Under the pieces are notes generated by a model, which saw only the letters and a list, made by a program, of their open reading frames with translations, had not been told where the DNA came from and searched no databases. This document shows, one piece after another, positions 34,819-46,302 of a stretch of 64,000 nt of DNA. Source of the stretch: Holophagaceae bacterium. Lineage in GTDB: Bacteria; Acidobacteriota; Holophagae; Holophagales; Holophagaceae. The stretch spans positions 1,550,001 to 1,614,000 of the forward strand of contig JADKKO010000004.1 in assembly GCA_016720465.1 (NCBI GenBank), written 5' to 3'. The translations under genes were made by a program, and so were the position numbers. The number at the start of each line of letters is the position of its first letter. Within the stretch, counting starts at the first letter, position 1.

Positions 34819-36978
34819 TTGACCCGACCTGCCAGCCCCATCAGCACCCAGCCGGCCATGGCTGGCAAACCTGTCGGCCAGCCTTCGGACGCCCTCACCC
34901 GGGAGCAGCGCATCGCGCTCTTCCGCACGATCTACGCAGCCCGCCGCATCGACGACAAGGAGATCATCGGCAAGCGGCAGAACAAGGTCTTCTTCCAGAT
35001 CAACGGCGTGGGCCACGAGGCGGTCCAGGCCGCGGCGGCCATGCTGATGAGGCCTGGCTACGACTGGTTCTTCTTCTACTATCGGGACCGCGCGCTGAGC
35101 TATGGCCTGGGCTACACGGCAGAACAGATGTTCCTGGGCAGCGTGGGCAGCGCCGATGATCCCTCCAGCGGCGGCAGGCAGATGCCCAGCCATTGGGGCG
35201 AGAAAAACCTCAACATCTTCACCACATCGAGCCCCACTGGATCCCAGTTCCTGCAGGCCGTGGGCGCCGCCGAGGCCATCATCCGGGCCGAGGCCTGCAA
35301 CCTGCTGCAGGAAATGGGCATCCACTCGGATGAAGTGGTGCTCACCACCACCGGGGATGGAACTTGTTCCCAGGGTGAATTCTGGGAAGCCATCAGCAAT
35401 GCAGTGAACCTGAAATTGCCGGTGGTTTTCCTGGTGGAAGACAACGGCTACGCCATTTCGGTTCCCAGCGAAGTCCAGTATCCCGGCGGCAATGTCGCGG
35501 CCCTGCTCAAGGGCTATGAGCCGCACGGCCTGCTCATCGTGGATGATGTGGATGGCTGCGATCCGCTGGCAAGCTACGATGCGATGAAGCGGGCCATCGA
35601 CCATGCCCGGGCGCGCAAAGGCCCGGCGCTGGTGCGCGCCCAGGTGATCCGCCCCTACAGCCACTCGCTGTCCGATGACGAAGGTCTCTACAAGTCCTCC
35701 AGCCAGCGCCACGAGGAAGCCCTGCGCGACCCTGTGCTCACCTATGCGAACAAGCTCGTGGAATCAGGCGATGTCAGCGAAGCGGATCTGGAGCAGATCA
35801 AGGCCGAAATCCAGATGGAAGTCGACCTTGCCTGGGAGGCCGCCGAGAAGGCTCCAGTGCCTGCCAGCGGAAGCTATCTCCAGCACCTTTACAGCGAGGA
35901 TGTGGACCCGTGTTCAGCGGCTTTCGATACCGAAGCCAGCATCGAGGAGAAGAGCGGACCCAAGACGCTCATTGATTCCGTGAACCATGTGATGAAGCAG
36001 GAGATGGCCCGGAACGGGCGCATCCTGGTGTTCGGCGAGGACGTGGCCGATGCCACCCGCGCTGAGGTTCTCGAAGAAGTGAAAGGGAAGGGCGGCGTGT
36101 TCAAGGCCACCCACGGATTGCAGAAGGCCTTCGGCGCCAATCGTGTCTACAACTCGCCCCTGGCCGAAGCCACCATCGTGGGCCGCGCCATCGGATTGGC
36201 GGCGCGAGGTTTCAAACCCGTGGTGGAGATCCAGTTCTTCGACTACATCTGGCCCGCCATGCAGCAGCTCCGCGATGAGCTGCCCAACATCCGCTGGCGG
36301 AGCAACGGCGCCTTCAAATGCCCCATGGTCATCCGTGTCCCCATCGCGGGCTACCTGATGGGTGGCGCCACCTACCATTCCCAGTGCGGCGAAAGCACCT
36401 TCACCCACATCCCGGGCCTGCGCGTCATCTACCCCAGCACGGCGCTGGACGCCGCGGGCCTGCTGCGCACCGCCATCCGCTGCGATGATCCCGTGCTCTT
36501 CCTGGAACCCAAACACCTCTACCGCCAGACCCACAACAAGGGGCCCGAGGCCCACGGGGACTTCATGATCCCTTTCGGCAAAGCCCGCACCGTGCGCGAG
36601 GGAAAAGATCTATCCGTGATCACCTATGGCTGCACCGTGTACCGCGCTGTCCAGGCCGCCCGCGAAGCCGAGAAAGAAGGCCTCCACGTCGAGATCATCG
36701 ACCTGCGGTCACTGAATCCCTACGACTGGAATGCCATCGTGGAGACCGTGAAGAAAACCCACCGCGTCATCGTCGCCCACGAAGATACGCTCTCTTGGGG
36801 CTACGGCGCCGAGATCGCCGCGCGCATCGCTGACGAACTGTTCTTCGATCTCGATGCGCCTGTGCGCAGATTGGGCGCGAAGGATACCTGGGTCCCGTAC
36901 AATCCACACCTCGAAGATGAAGTGCTGCCCCAGGCCAGCGATTTCCTGGAGGCATTCCAGGCCTTGGCAAGGGTTTAG
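34819..36978 (+). CDS. fused E1 alpha-beta subunit of a 2-oxoacid dehydrogenase complex
   Basis: One chain of 719 residues joins both E1 subunits. The alpha part (about 25-355) has the TPP motif GDGTCSQGEFWEAISNAVNL ending in VEDN. The beta part (about 375-719) includes VFGEDVADATRAEVLEEVKG and the trailing EPKHLYRQ and SWGYGAEIAAR. Closest by pattern to branched-chain 2-oxoacid or acetoin/pyruvate types of E1; the substrate cannot be set from sequence. No E2 or E3 gene is adjacent. The start is TTG at 34819, chosen because GGAGGT lies 3 nt upstream, while the in-frame ATG at 34858 has no ribosome-binding site. Confidence 0.9.
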   Translation: MTRPASPISTQPAMAGKPVGQPSDALTREQRIALFRTIYAARRIDDKEIIGKRQNKVFFQINGVGHEAVQAAAAMLMRPGYDWFFFYYRDRALSYGLGYTAEQMFLGSVGSADDPSSGGRQMPSHWGEKNLNIFTTSSPTGSQFLQAVGAAEAIIRAEACNLLQEMGIHSDEVVLTTTGDGTCSQGEFWEAISNAVNLKLPVVFLVEDNGYAISVPSEVQYPGGNVAALLKGYEPHGLLIVDDVDGCDPLASYDAMKRAIDHARARKGPALVRAQVIRPYSHSLSDDEGLYKSSSQRHEEALRDPVLTYANKLVESGDVSEADLEQIKAEIQMEVDLAWEAAEKAPVPASGSYLQHLYSEDVDPCSAAFDTEASIEEKSGPKTLIDSVNHVMKQEMARNGRILVFGEDVADATRAEVLEEVKGKGGVFKATHGLQKAFGANRVYNSPLAEATIVGRAIGLAARGFKPVVEIQFFDYIWPAMQQLRDELPNIRWRSNGAFKCPMVIRVPIAGYLMGGATYHSQCGESTFTHIPGLRVIYPSTALDAAGLLRTAIRCDDPVLFLEPKHLYRQTHNKGPEAHGDFMIPFGKARTVREGKDLSVITYGCTVYRAVQAAREAEKEGLHVEIIDLRSLNPYDWNAIVETVKKTHRVIVAHEDTLSWGYGAEIAARIADELFFDLDAPVRRLGAKDTWVPYNPHLEDEVLPQASDFLEAFQALARV

Positions 36979-37043
36979 GCCGGGCGTGGCTTCATAGCTG
37001 CAAAAGGACGGTATCGAGGTTGGACAGGCACCGCTGTTCGTTC

Positions 37044-38170
<1,127 letters not shown>

Positions 38171-38177
<7 letters not shown>

Positions 38178-40270
38178 GGGCGCTCCTGGGACAGCAGATC
38201 CTTCAAGGATTCGAACCGGTACTTTTTCGCCAGATCCCGGAGCGGCCTGGCGGCGTCCTGGTCCTCGACCGCATCCAGGATCCTCAAGGCCTCATCCAAA
38301 TCTCCGATCTCGATGGCGGCCAGCAGGTCTTTCCGGGTGGACTCTGACAGGGACCGCGCAGGAAGGGCGGACTCGATGGAGGGCTGCTCCGCCGCGCGAG
38401 GGATGAAGCGGAGGCCCAGGAATTGGCTGATGCAGTCCGTGATTTCCCACACCTGGAATGGTTTCCGGATGTATTCATCGAAGCCCCTGGCCATGACCGC
38501 ATCCCGTTCGTGGTCGAGGACGCTGGCCGTCAGAGCCACCACGGGAAGCCGCTGCGGCGGCTCTCCGGAGGGTCCGGATTCCTGCTTCCGGATCCGCTGG
38601 AGGACCTCGAAACCATCCATCCCCGGCATCCGGATATCGAGGAAGACCAGGTCCGGGCGGAATTCCTGGATGGCGTCGAGGGCCGAAGATCCGTCCGCCG
38701 CGAGGATCGGAACCGCCCCGGCTTCTTCAAGGATCCGCCTCAGCAAGTCACGGTTCTCTTCTCGGTCATCCACCACCAGAATGCGCGGAGGTTCCTGCCC
38801 GGGCGCAAGGACGCCCGCCACCTTGGCGGTCGATGGTTTAGGATCGGTTGCGGGAAGGCTTTCTGGAGGCAGGGGAATCTCGAATCCGAAGCGCGTGCCT
38901 TGGCCCACTTCGCTTTCAACCTGGATCTCCCCGCCCAGCGCCCGGGCGATGGCCTGGCTGATATTCAGGCCCAATCCTGTGCCTTCGCTGGCCTTCCGTC
39001 CGGCATCGGTCTGGGAGAAACGATGGAAGAGCATGGCTTCGATTTCCTCGCTGGATAGGCCAGGGCCCGTGTCCTCCACCAGGAAATGCGCCCGGCCGTC
39101 CGCGTAGGTGGCCGCCAGGCGCACATGGCCCTGCTTCGTGAATTTGACCGCATTGCCGAGCAGGTTGATCAGCACCTGGCGGAGCTTGTTCTCGTCGCCG
39201 AGCACCCATTCCGGGAATGCCGTCCGCAGCTCCATCAAGAAGGCGATCCCCTTGTCCTGGGCCCGGATGCGGATCATGTCCTCCAGGCTGCGGAACAGGT
39301 CCGCCGGGCTGAAGGGCGCGGGCGTGGCCGTGATCCCGACGGCCTCGATCTTGGAGATGGTCAGCACGTCGTTGATGAGGCCGAGGAGGTGCTCTCCGGA
39401 ACGCTGGATCCGGCCGAGCTGTTCCTCCATGTCCGGTTCCAGGTTGCGCCGCCTCAAAAGCTGGGAGTAGCCGAGGATCGCGTTCAGCGGAGTCCGCAGT
39501 TCATGGCTCATGTTGGAGAGGAATACGCTTTTCGACAGGGAGGCCTGTTCGGCCTTGACCTTGGACTCGGCCAACTCGGCGCCCCGGTCCTCGAGCTGCT
39601 GGATGAGGTCCCTGGAGATGTCGAGGGCTTCGTTGAGCCTGGCCCGCCAGCTGTGGACCACCAGCGACGTGAGGGTGAGGAAGATATCGGAAAACAGCAG
39701 GATGAAAGCCTTCGTGATCTCGGCCCCCCAGGTGTAGGAGTGGCCGAAAAGCCCCATGTAGGCCAAGTACAGGATGGGAAGGACCACCGAGGCGATGAGG
39801 GCGATCCGGAAGGAGGTCAGGGCGAGGAAGGAGATGGGGATCAGCATCACCGGCAGCAGCAGGCTCTTGCCGCTGCCGGTCACATGGATGGCGAGCAGCA
39901 CCGCCAGGACATCCAGGCCGGCCACGACCCTTCCCAGATCCAGGAAGCCGACCCTCCGGTAGAACTTGCGGACCAGGGCGAAACTGAGGGCCCAGTAGGT
40001 GAAGGCTGGAAGAAAAAAACGGAGCCCCCGATGCAGACCCGATCCTCCGCCTGTGTCGGTATGCAGGATCACCATCAGCGTCAGGAACACGAGGGCCAGG
40101 GCCCGGAGGATCGGCACCTGGAACCCGTGGTACTGGAATCGCCGCTCCACGGCCTGGGCATTCCGTTCTTCCTCGGTCCGGGCCAGGGTGAGGCCTTGGG
40201 GCGTCAACCAGCTCGGCCAGAAATTCATCAGGCGCAGGATGGCTCGGTCAGAGTGCGGTTTGGAACCCAT
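38171..40270 (-). CDS. membrane hybrid sensor histidine kinase with C-terminal REC domain
   Basis: 699 residues. About six hydrophobic segments lie between 52 and 208, followed by a coiled-coil linker, HisKA with H256 in SNMSHELRTPLNA, HATPase (NLLGNAVKF, DTGPGLS, GTGLGLNIS) and a REC domain with the acceptor Asp in LVFLDIRMPGMDG. The last ~80 residues are helical but lack an obvious phosphotransfer His. The membrane part has no recognisable ligand-binding loop. It is the first gene of a two-gene unit with the REC-kinase downstream. Confidence 0.9.
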
Positions 40271-40480
40271 TGGAGGCCTTCGGGTGGGGAATGATCCACA
40301 TCATAGGCTCAAGGGCCTTCGAACTCCCATGTCCGCTGGCGACGGGGATGCCGGTCAATCCAGCAGGCGGTTCGATCCAGAAAAAAGAGAGCGGGGAAGC
40401 ATCGTTTCTTCGGCGGGGGCCGGCGCGAGGTCCAGACTTGTTGACTCTAATCCGTTGTTCGCACGCCCCGTAGGCCATCC

Positions 40481-41389
40481 ATGCGCCTGGCCCTCCGGTT
40501 TTTTCTATCGCTCCTTCTACTCTGGGCGGGGCTCACGGTGGGCGCGGGATTCGCGCTGCCGGACCACCTGCTCAAGGGTCCCATGCCGCAACGCGCCGAT
40601 GCCGAGCGGGAGCGCATCCGCGGAACGATCGCCGAGGACGGGAGCCGCTGGTCGAGGCATGAAATCCCTGGTGGCGAAGCGGCGCCATTGGAAGTCTGGT
40701 GGCTGCACCGCCTCCACTCCAAGGGCGTCGCCATCATCCTGCACGGCTTCGGGGATGACGCCTGGGGAAGCGCTTCGCGGGCGAGGGATCTGCCGGACTG
40801 GGATGCGGTGGTGTTCACCTTCCGCGGCCGGGACCGGCATCCCGAAATCCCTTCAACCCTCGGCGCCTGGGAACGGCAGGACGTGGTTCGCGTCGAGGGA
40901 TTCCTGGAAAGCCAGGGCATCCCCCGCCGCCGGATCCTGATCGTGGGAACCAGCATGGGCGCAGGGGTCGGCCTGCTTGCCTTGGCGGACCTCGAAAAGT
41001 CAGGCGGACCGCTTGCCGGGGCCTTGCTGGAGTCTCCCTACAAGGATCTGAGGGATTCCGCGAGCAATCACCTGAAAGGCACACTTGGTTGGATTGAATC
41101 GTTGGCGAAGCCGGCGGAAGCAATTGCGATATTCCGCGCAGCCCGCACCGCGCGATTCGACCCTGATCGCGTGTCCCCCCTGATTGCCAGCGCCGGTCTG
41201 CGCACGCCCATCGCGCTGCTCGCGGGGGACACCGACCACATCACGCCGCTCGATGGCGTGCAAATGATCGCGCGCCATCATCCGGATCTAACGGTGGTGC
41301 GCGGTGCCGGGCATTGCGAAGCCGGGGGGCGGGTCCAGGGCGGCTGGAAAGCCTGGGCGGATGCGCGGTTATCGAGGTGGGGGCTTTAA
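40481..41389 (+). CDS. membrane-anchored alpha/beta hydrolase
   Basis: 302-residue hydrolase. An N-terminal hydrophobic segment (LALRFFLSLLLLWAGLTVGAGF) anchors or exports it. The nucleophile elbow is GTSMGAG, the oxyanion strand IILHGFGDD, a catalytic Asp candidate is in LLAGDTDHITP and the His in GAGHCE. The pattern is of the YqiA/BAAT-like serine hydrolase type with unknown substrate. Confidence 0.85.
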   Translation: MRLALRFFLSLLLLWAGLTVGAGFALPDHLLKGPMPQRADAERERIRGTIAEDGSRWSRHEIPGGEAAPLEVWWLHRLHSKGVAIILHGFGDDAWGSASRARDLPDWDAVVFTFRGRDRHPEIPSTLGAWERQDVVRVEGFLESQGIPRRRILIVGTSMGAGVGLLALADLEKSGGPLAGALLESPYKDLRDSASNHLKGTLGWIESLAKPAEAIAIFRAARTARFDPDRVSPLIASAGLRTPIALLAGDTDHITPLDGVQMIARHHPDLTVVRGAGHCEAGGRVQGGWKAWADARLSRWGL

Positions 41390-41707
41390 ATCGGTCCCAA
41401 GTCCCGAAGAAGCTCGCGCCATCCGATCGGCGATGAACCAGGACAAGGAAAATCAATAGGGATGCAGGCGATAAGAACCAAGCCCCTGCCTGCTTTCATC
41501 CCCTTCATCGCTGTTGACTCATTTTTATTTCCGATCCGACTGATCTTTGGCGATTGCATTCATGTCGAGTCCCGTGCTTCAGGAAGGCCCGCCTTTTCCT
41601 TGACGGGAGCAGATAGAGGGCGTATCAGGAACCAAGAATCCACCCATGCGAACCATCCGGAAGCCCAAGAATCAATTCCACACGGATGTTGAGAAAAGGA
41701 GAACCGC
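41390..41707. other. 318-bp gap without a recognisable gene
   Basis: I see no coding sequence or structured element here beyond the ribosome-binding site (AAGGAGAA) of the following gene near its right edge. Base composition is less GC-rich than the flanks. Confidence 0.5.
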
Positions 41708-42979
41708 ATGAATTTCTGGAAATTGGCGATATTTTCGGCCCTGGTTTCCACCTGCGGCCTTTTTTCCCATGCATCCGAATCCATCGTCGGCACGTGGACC
41801 TACCGCCAGGGGTCCTTCACCGACGTCCACGTCTACCATGCGAATGGCACAGTCACGGCGCCGAGTTCCGCTGCGGCACATGCCAAGTGGTGGATCGAAG
41901 GCGATGAGATCGTCTCCTTCTGGCACAACAAGTGGTACAACAGGCTCAAGCTCCCCATCGCCAACTCCGCCATCTCCGGCGTGAGCATTAGCCCGACCGG
42001 CGTGCGTGCGGCCGTCACGCTGACGCGCATCGGCAGCGAACCGAAGACGGCGCCACCGGCCGCCGAATCCATCGTCGGCACGTGGACCTACCGCCAGGGG
42101 TCCTTCACCGACGTCCACGTCTACCATGCGGATGGCACGGTCACGGCGCCGAGTTCCGCTGCGGCACATGCCAAGTGGTGGATCGAAGGCAATGAGATCG
42201 TCTCCTTCTGGCACAACAAGTGGTACAACCGGCTCAAACTCCCGATCGTCAACTCCGCCATCTCTGGAGTGAGCATCAGCCCCACCGGTGCGCGCGCCGC
42301 CGTCACGCTGACACGCGTGGGCGGCGTGCCGACGAAGGGACCGACGGATGCCTCGCCGACTGCCGGATCCATAGTCGGCACCTGGACCTATCACCACACG
42401 TCGGGGATGTTCACGGACATCCATGTGTACCACGGGGATGGCACGGTCACTGCGCCGAATAACGCTGAGGCCCATGCCACGTGGCGGGTCGAAGGCAATG
42501 AGATCGTCTCCTTCTGGCACAACAAGTGGTACAACCGGCTCAAACTCCCGATCACCGGCTCCACCATCTACGGCGTGAGCATCAGTCCGAACGGAGGGAG
42601 CGCGGAAATCACGCTGACGCGCGTGGGCACAGATGGGGGAAAGGATGTCCAGAATCCAGATGGGCCTTTCTCGAATCCGATCAACATCTCCGGGAAATGG
42701 AACGCGTCCTTCATCAACAGGCGCCTGAACTTCCGCCAGAGCGGCAGCCACGTGACAGCGGAATACGGCATCCAGGGCGATTTCACGGCCCCCAACGTGC
42801 TCACCGGAACCTGGCGGGATGCCGCTTCCGGCATCGTCAACAAGTTCCAGTTCGTTTTTTCGAAGGATGCGAACTACATCACTGGCGGATTCTGGGACCG
42901 CAACACCGGCAACTTCGCCTATTCGCGCAGCAACATCATCAATGGAGCGCATCGAGACGGAGTGACCCCGCCCCGCTGA
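41708..42979 (+). CDS. secreted protein with three near-identical ~85-residue repeats
   Basis: 423 residues with a signal peptide (KLAIFSALVSTCGLFSHAS). Three repeats at about 25-109, 121-205 and 221-307 share SIVGTWTY, an FTDVHVYHADGTVTAP segment, EIVSFWHNKWYNRLKLPI and ISPTG..AAVTLTRVG. The pattern resembles short lipocalin-like/META-like beta units that hold the whole 'change of signal with no charge' type of barrel, but no family is certain. A different C-terminal unit (about 326-415, with NISGKWNASF and FDGFWDRNTGNFAYS-like strands) looks like a diverged fourth domain. The first two repeats are very similar in DNA, indicating recent duplication. Function unknown; probably binds ligands outside the cytoplasm. 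Confidence 0.75.
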   Translation: MNFWKLAIFSALVSTCGLFSHASESIVGTWTYRQGSFTDVHVYHANGTVTAPSSAAAHAKWWIEGDEIVSFWHNKWYNRLKLPIANSAISGVSISPTGVRAAVTLTRIGSEPKTAPPAAESIVGTWTYRQGSFTDVHVYHADGTVTAPSSAAAHAKWWIEGNEIVSFWHNKWYNRLKLPIVNSAISGVSISPTGARAAVTLTRVGGVPTKGPTDASPTAGSIVGTWTYHHTSGMFTDIHVYHGDGTVTAPNNAEAHATWRVEGNEIVSFWHNKWYNRLKLPITGSTIYGVSISPNGGSAEITLTRVGTDGGKDVQNPDGPFSNPINISGKWNASFINRRLNFRQSGSHVTAEYGIQGDFTAPNVLTGTWRDAASGIVNKFQFVFSKDANYITGGFWDRNTGNFAYSRSNIINGAHRDGVTPPR

Positions 42980-43046
42980 CCGAAGCACTCGGGGCGCAAT
43001 GCGAACAAAATGCCGCAGGGTTCAAGACACGCAACCCCAAACCTGC

Positions 43047-43853
43047 CTACCGTTCCAGCTTGGGATGCCGAGCGGCCACGTCGTCCGGCGCATTGGGCTT
43101 GAGGCGCCGGGGATGGGCGGGCAGGCCGATGGCCACGTTGTAGTCGGGGACATCCTTGGTGGCGAGGCCGAAAGCGCCCACCATGGCCCAATCGCCGACC
43201 TGCGTTCCGCTCAGCACCGTGGCGTGGTAGGCCACCCGCGCGCCCACGCCGATCACCGTGTCGCCCAGGTTCACGATCTTCGGTTCCACCAGGTCATGCC
43301 AGTGGCTGTAGATGTTGGCATAGTCGCTGATGCTGGCCCCATCCTTGATCGTGATGGTGCCGCGGTCATCCAGGAGCACGAAACGGTGGATGAACACCCC
43401 GTCGCCGATGCTGATGTTGTATCCGAAACTCCACTCGACGCCTGTGAAGAACTTCACGCCTTGGCCACAGCTCTTGAAGATGTGCTGCGCGAGCATGGAC
43501 CGGAATTTCAGGCCGAGCCAGACGTTCGCGTTGAGGGGCGAATTGTCGAACATCTGCCAAAGCCAGATCAGCGGCTTGATCGGATCCCATTTCGCCAGCA
43601 CCAGCTCGCTGTAGTACTCCGCTTCCAAGGTGGCGTTCCGCGGATCGAAATTGAGCAGCATGATTTCTTCGGTGATGTTGCGCGGCGCGCCGGGCATGCC
43701 GTAGAACCCCCTGCATAGCTCGATGCAAAGCTCGTTGCGGTCGGTCCTGGGATCGCGGATGCGGGCGTCGATGTCCGCCACCCAGGTGTCGAACCGGGCC
43801 GAGGCGGCATCGTTGGGTAGTACGACGAGGCGATTGACCAAGGGGGTCTCCAA
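43047..43853 (-). CDS. left-handed beta-helix (hexapeptide) acyltransferase
   Basis: 268 residues. The N-terminal ~110 are helical; the C-terminal part from about residue 130 has hexapeptide repeats (NISIGDGVFIHRFVLLDDRGTI broken by loops, GDTVIGVGARVAYHATVLSG, VGDWAMVGAFGLATKDVP). The catalytic His lies in the loop SHWHDL. Similar enzymes O-acetylate sugars in surface polysaccharides (WcaF/maltose acetyltransferase group). It borders the GDP-fucose genes, which fits glycan modification. Confidence 0.8.
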   Translation of the reverse strand: METPLVNRLVVLPNDAASARFDTWVADIDARIRDPRTDRNELCIELCRGFYGMPGAPRNITEEIMLLNFDPRNATLEAEYYSELVLAKWDPIKPLIWLWQMFDNSPLNANVWLGLKFRSMLAQHIFKSCGQGVKFFTGVEWSFGYNISIGDGVFIHRFVLLDDRGTITIKDGASISDYANIYSHWHDLVEPKIVNLGDTVIGVGARVAYHATVLSGTQVGDWAMVGAFGLATKDVPDYNVAIGLPAHPRRLKPNAPDDVAARHPKLER

Positions 43854-44004
43854 ATCTGACTTAAACAGTCAACATTACCGTAAAAAGATAAGAATTGCAG
43901 TCCAGCATTTGTTGGATTTCCTTGGAAATTTGGATGCAGCTCCAGGCCCGGCCCGGGCTTGGCTGGAATCAGATAGCATCGCTTATCGGAGCGAGGGGAA
44001 TTGC

Positions 44005-44952
44005 ATGGATGCTCAATCTCGGATCTTCATCGCCGGAGCCGGCGGTCTGGTCGGTTCAGCGGTGGTCAACCGGCTGCGGACGGATGGATTCGCGAACCTG
44101 CTGACGCCCGGGCGGGCCGAGCTCGATCTGACCGACCAGGCGGCACTCAATGCTTTTTTCGAGCGGGAGCGGCCGGAATACGTGTTCCTGGTGGCGGGCA
44201 AGGTCGGCGGGATCCACGCCAATGGCACCTATCCTGCGGACTTCATACGCGACAACATCCTGATCCAGGCGCTGGTGATCGACGCGGCCCACCGGTTCGG
44301 CGCGCGCAAACTCCTCGATCTCGGCTCATCCTGCATCTACCCGAAACTCGCGCCGCAGCCCATGACCGAGGACTGCCTGCTGACCAGCGCGCTGGAACCC
44401 ACGAACGAATGGTACGCGGTGGCTAAAATAACCGGCCTGAAGATGTGCCAGGCCTTCCACAGGCAGTACGGATTCAACGCCATCAGCCTGATGCCCACCA
44501 ATCTCTATGGGCCCGGGGACAACTTCGATCTTGAGAATTCCCATGTGCTGCCGGCCATGCTGCGGAAATTCCACGATGCCAAGGAAACGGGCGCTCCCGA
44601 AGTGATGCTTTGGGGCACAGGCTCGCCGAGGCGGGAATTCCTGTTCGTGGATGACCTGGCGGATGCCTGCCTTTTCGTGATGCGCCACTACGACGGCGAA
44701 CAGTTCCTGAATGTCGGCACGGGCGAGGATCTGAGCATCCGTGAGCTGGCGGAGCTGGTGGCGCAGGTGACGGGCTTCACCGGCCGCATCGCCTGGGATT
44801 CGAGCATGCCGGATGGCACGCCCCGGAAACTGCTGGATGTCTCCCGCCTGAACGCCCTCGGGTGGAAAGCCAGGACCACCCTTTCCGATGGAATCCGACT
44901 TTCCTACGACTGGTTCCTGAAGAACCGGGCCCTGGTCCGCGGCGGCGCTTGA
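44005..44952 (+). CDS. fcl: GDP-L-fucose synthase
   Basis: NADPH-dependent epimerase-reductase that turns GDP-4-keto-6-deoxymannose into GDP-L-fucose. The nucleotide motif GAGGLVGSA is at the N-terminus; GKVGGIHANGTYPADFI, SSCIYPKLAPQPM and the YxxxK in WYAVAKITG are diagnostic of Fcl/WcaG. ATG at 44005 follows GAGGGGAA. It faces gmd tail to tail, both stops lying in one TGATCA. Together the two supply GDP-fucose for envelope glycans. Confidence 0.94.
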   Translation: MDAQSRIFIAGAGGLVGSAVVNRLRTDGFANLLTPGRAELDLTDQAALNAFFERERPEYVFLVAGKVGGIHANGTYPADFIRDNILIQALVIDAAHRFGARKLLDLGSSCIYPKLAPQPMTEDCLLTSALEPTNEWYAVAKITGLKMCQAFHRQYGFNAISLMPTNLYGPGDNFDLENSHVLPAMLRKFHDAKETGAPEVMLWGTGSPRREFLFVDDLADACLFVMRHYDGEQFLNVGTGEDLSIRELAELVAQVTGFTGRIAWDSSMPDGTPRKLLDVSRLNALGWKARTTLSDGIRLSYDWFLKNRALVRGGA

Positions 44953-45993
44953 TCAGCGGTAGCCGCCACGGCCGGTTCCGCCATGCCCGGCGTTCTTCAG
45001 CAGGAGTTCCTTCTCCGCGATGCGCAGATCGGAATCCACCATCATACCGGCCAGCATCTTGACATCGGTCTTGGGTTCCCAGCCTAGGATCCGCCGGGCT
45101 TTCGAGGGGTCGCCCTCGAGATGGTCCACCTCCGCAGGACGGAAATAGCGCGGGTCCACTTCCACGTATTTCTGCCAGTCCAGATCCAGTTTTTCGAAGA
45201 CGAGGTCCAGGAAGGCCCGGATGGAAATAGATGAGCCCGTGGCCACCGCGTAGTCATCGGCCTGGTCCTGCTGCAGCATGCGCCACATGGCCTCCACGTA
45301 GTCCCCGGCGAAGCCCCAGTCGCGCTTCGCGTCGAGGTTTCCGAGGAAGAGTTTTTCCTGCAATCCAAGCTTGATGCGCGTGGCGGCGCGGGTGATTTTT
45401 CGGGTGACGAAAGTCTCGCCGCGGCGCGGGCTTTCGTGGTTGAACAAGATGCCGTTGCACGCGAACAGCCCATAGCTCTCGCGGTGGTTGATGACCTGGT
45501 AGTGGGCGTAGACCTTGGCGCAGGCGTAGGGGCTGCGCGGTTCGAACCGAGTGCCCTCGTGCTGGCGCGGCTTGGCGGAGCCGAACATCTCGGAGCTGCT
45601 GGCCTGGTAGAAGCGGATCTGCTTCTGGTTGTGCTTCTGGTAGTTGCGGATGGATTCCAGCAGCCGGACCACGCCAACGGCCACCACATCGACGGTGTAT
45701 TCGGGCTGGTCGAAGCTCACACGCACGTGGCTCTGGGCGCCCAGGTTGTAGATCTCGTCCGGCTGGACCTCGTCCAGCACATTGCGCAGCGCCCCGGCGT
45801 CCGAAAGGTCCCCGTAGTGGAGATGGAACTGCGACTGCTGGTGGGGATCCACATACAGATGGTCGATGCGGTCGGTGTTGATCGACGAGGCCCGCCGGAC
45901 GATGCCATGCACCTGGTAGCCCTTTGATAGCAGCAGTTCTGCTAGGTAACTCCCATCTTGACCCGTGATCCCAGTGATGAGGGCGACCGGCAT
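44953..45993 (-). CDS. gmd: GDP-mannose 4,6-dehydratase
   Basis: First enzyme of GDP-L-fucose synthesis. ALITGITGQDGSYLAELLL carries the NADP motif; RRASSINTDRIDHLY, the catalytic Thr/Ser region QASSSEMFG and the YxxxK in YACAKVYAH are typical. ATG at 45993 is chosen because AAGGAG ends 7 nt upstream; ATG at 45999 is too close to that site. Length 346 aa is standard. Confidence 0.94.
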   Translation of the reverse strand: MPVALITGITGQDGSYLAELLLSKGYQVHGIVRRASSINTDRIDHLYVDPHQQSQFHLHYGDLSDAGALRNVLDEVQPDEIYNLGAQSHVRVSFDQPEYTVDVVAVGVVRLLESIRNYQKHNQKQIRFYQASSSEMFGSAKPRQHEGTRFEPRSPYACAKVYAHYQVINHRESYGLFACNGILFNHESPRRGETFVTRKITRAATRIKLGLQEKLFLGNLDAKRDWGFAGDYVEAMWRMLQQDQADDYAVATGSSISIRAFLDLVFEKLDLDWQKYVEVDPRYFRPAEVDHLEGDPSKARRILGWEPKTDVKMLAGMMVDSDLRIAEKELLLKNAGHGGTGRGGYR

Positions 45994-46226
45994 GGACATG
46001 CTCCTTTTCAATGAAAATGACTCTTGATGAGAATACGCGGCTCCGAGCCTGGGTGGGGCCTTCTCGATCCGCCGAAGGCCGTTTCAAAATAACCTTTTCC
46101 TTCCTGGATGTTCCATAACAGCGACTTTTGTTGATCTGGCGCTGCGGCTGAAAAGTTATTTTGGAACGACCATTCAAGATCCCGCCGGCTTGTGTGTATC
46201 ATGATTGCAGATGCAGTGGTGAAGCG

Positions 46227-46302
46227 GGTCCCGTAGCTCAGTGGATAGAGCAATCGCCTCCTAAGCGATAGGTCGTGCGTTCAAGTCGCGCCGGGACCAC
46301 CA
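46227..46302 (+). tRNA. tRNA-Arg (CCT)
   Basis: Acceptor GGTCCCG pairs with CGGGACC, anticodon loop CTCCTAA gives CCT, T-loop is TTCAAGT, CCA is encoded. It reads AGG codons. Confidence 0.95.
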
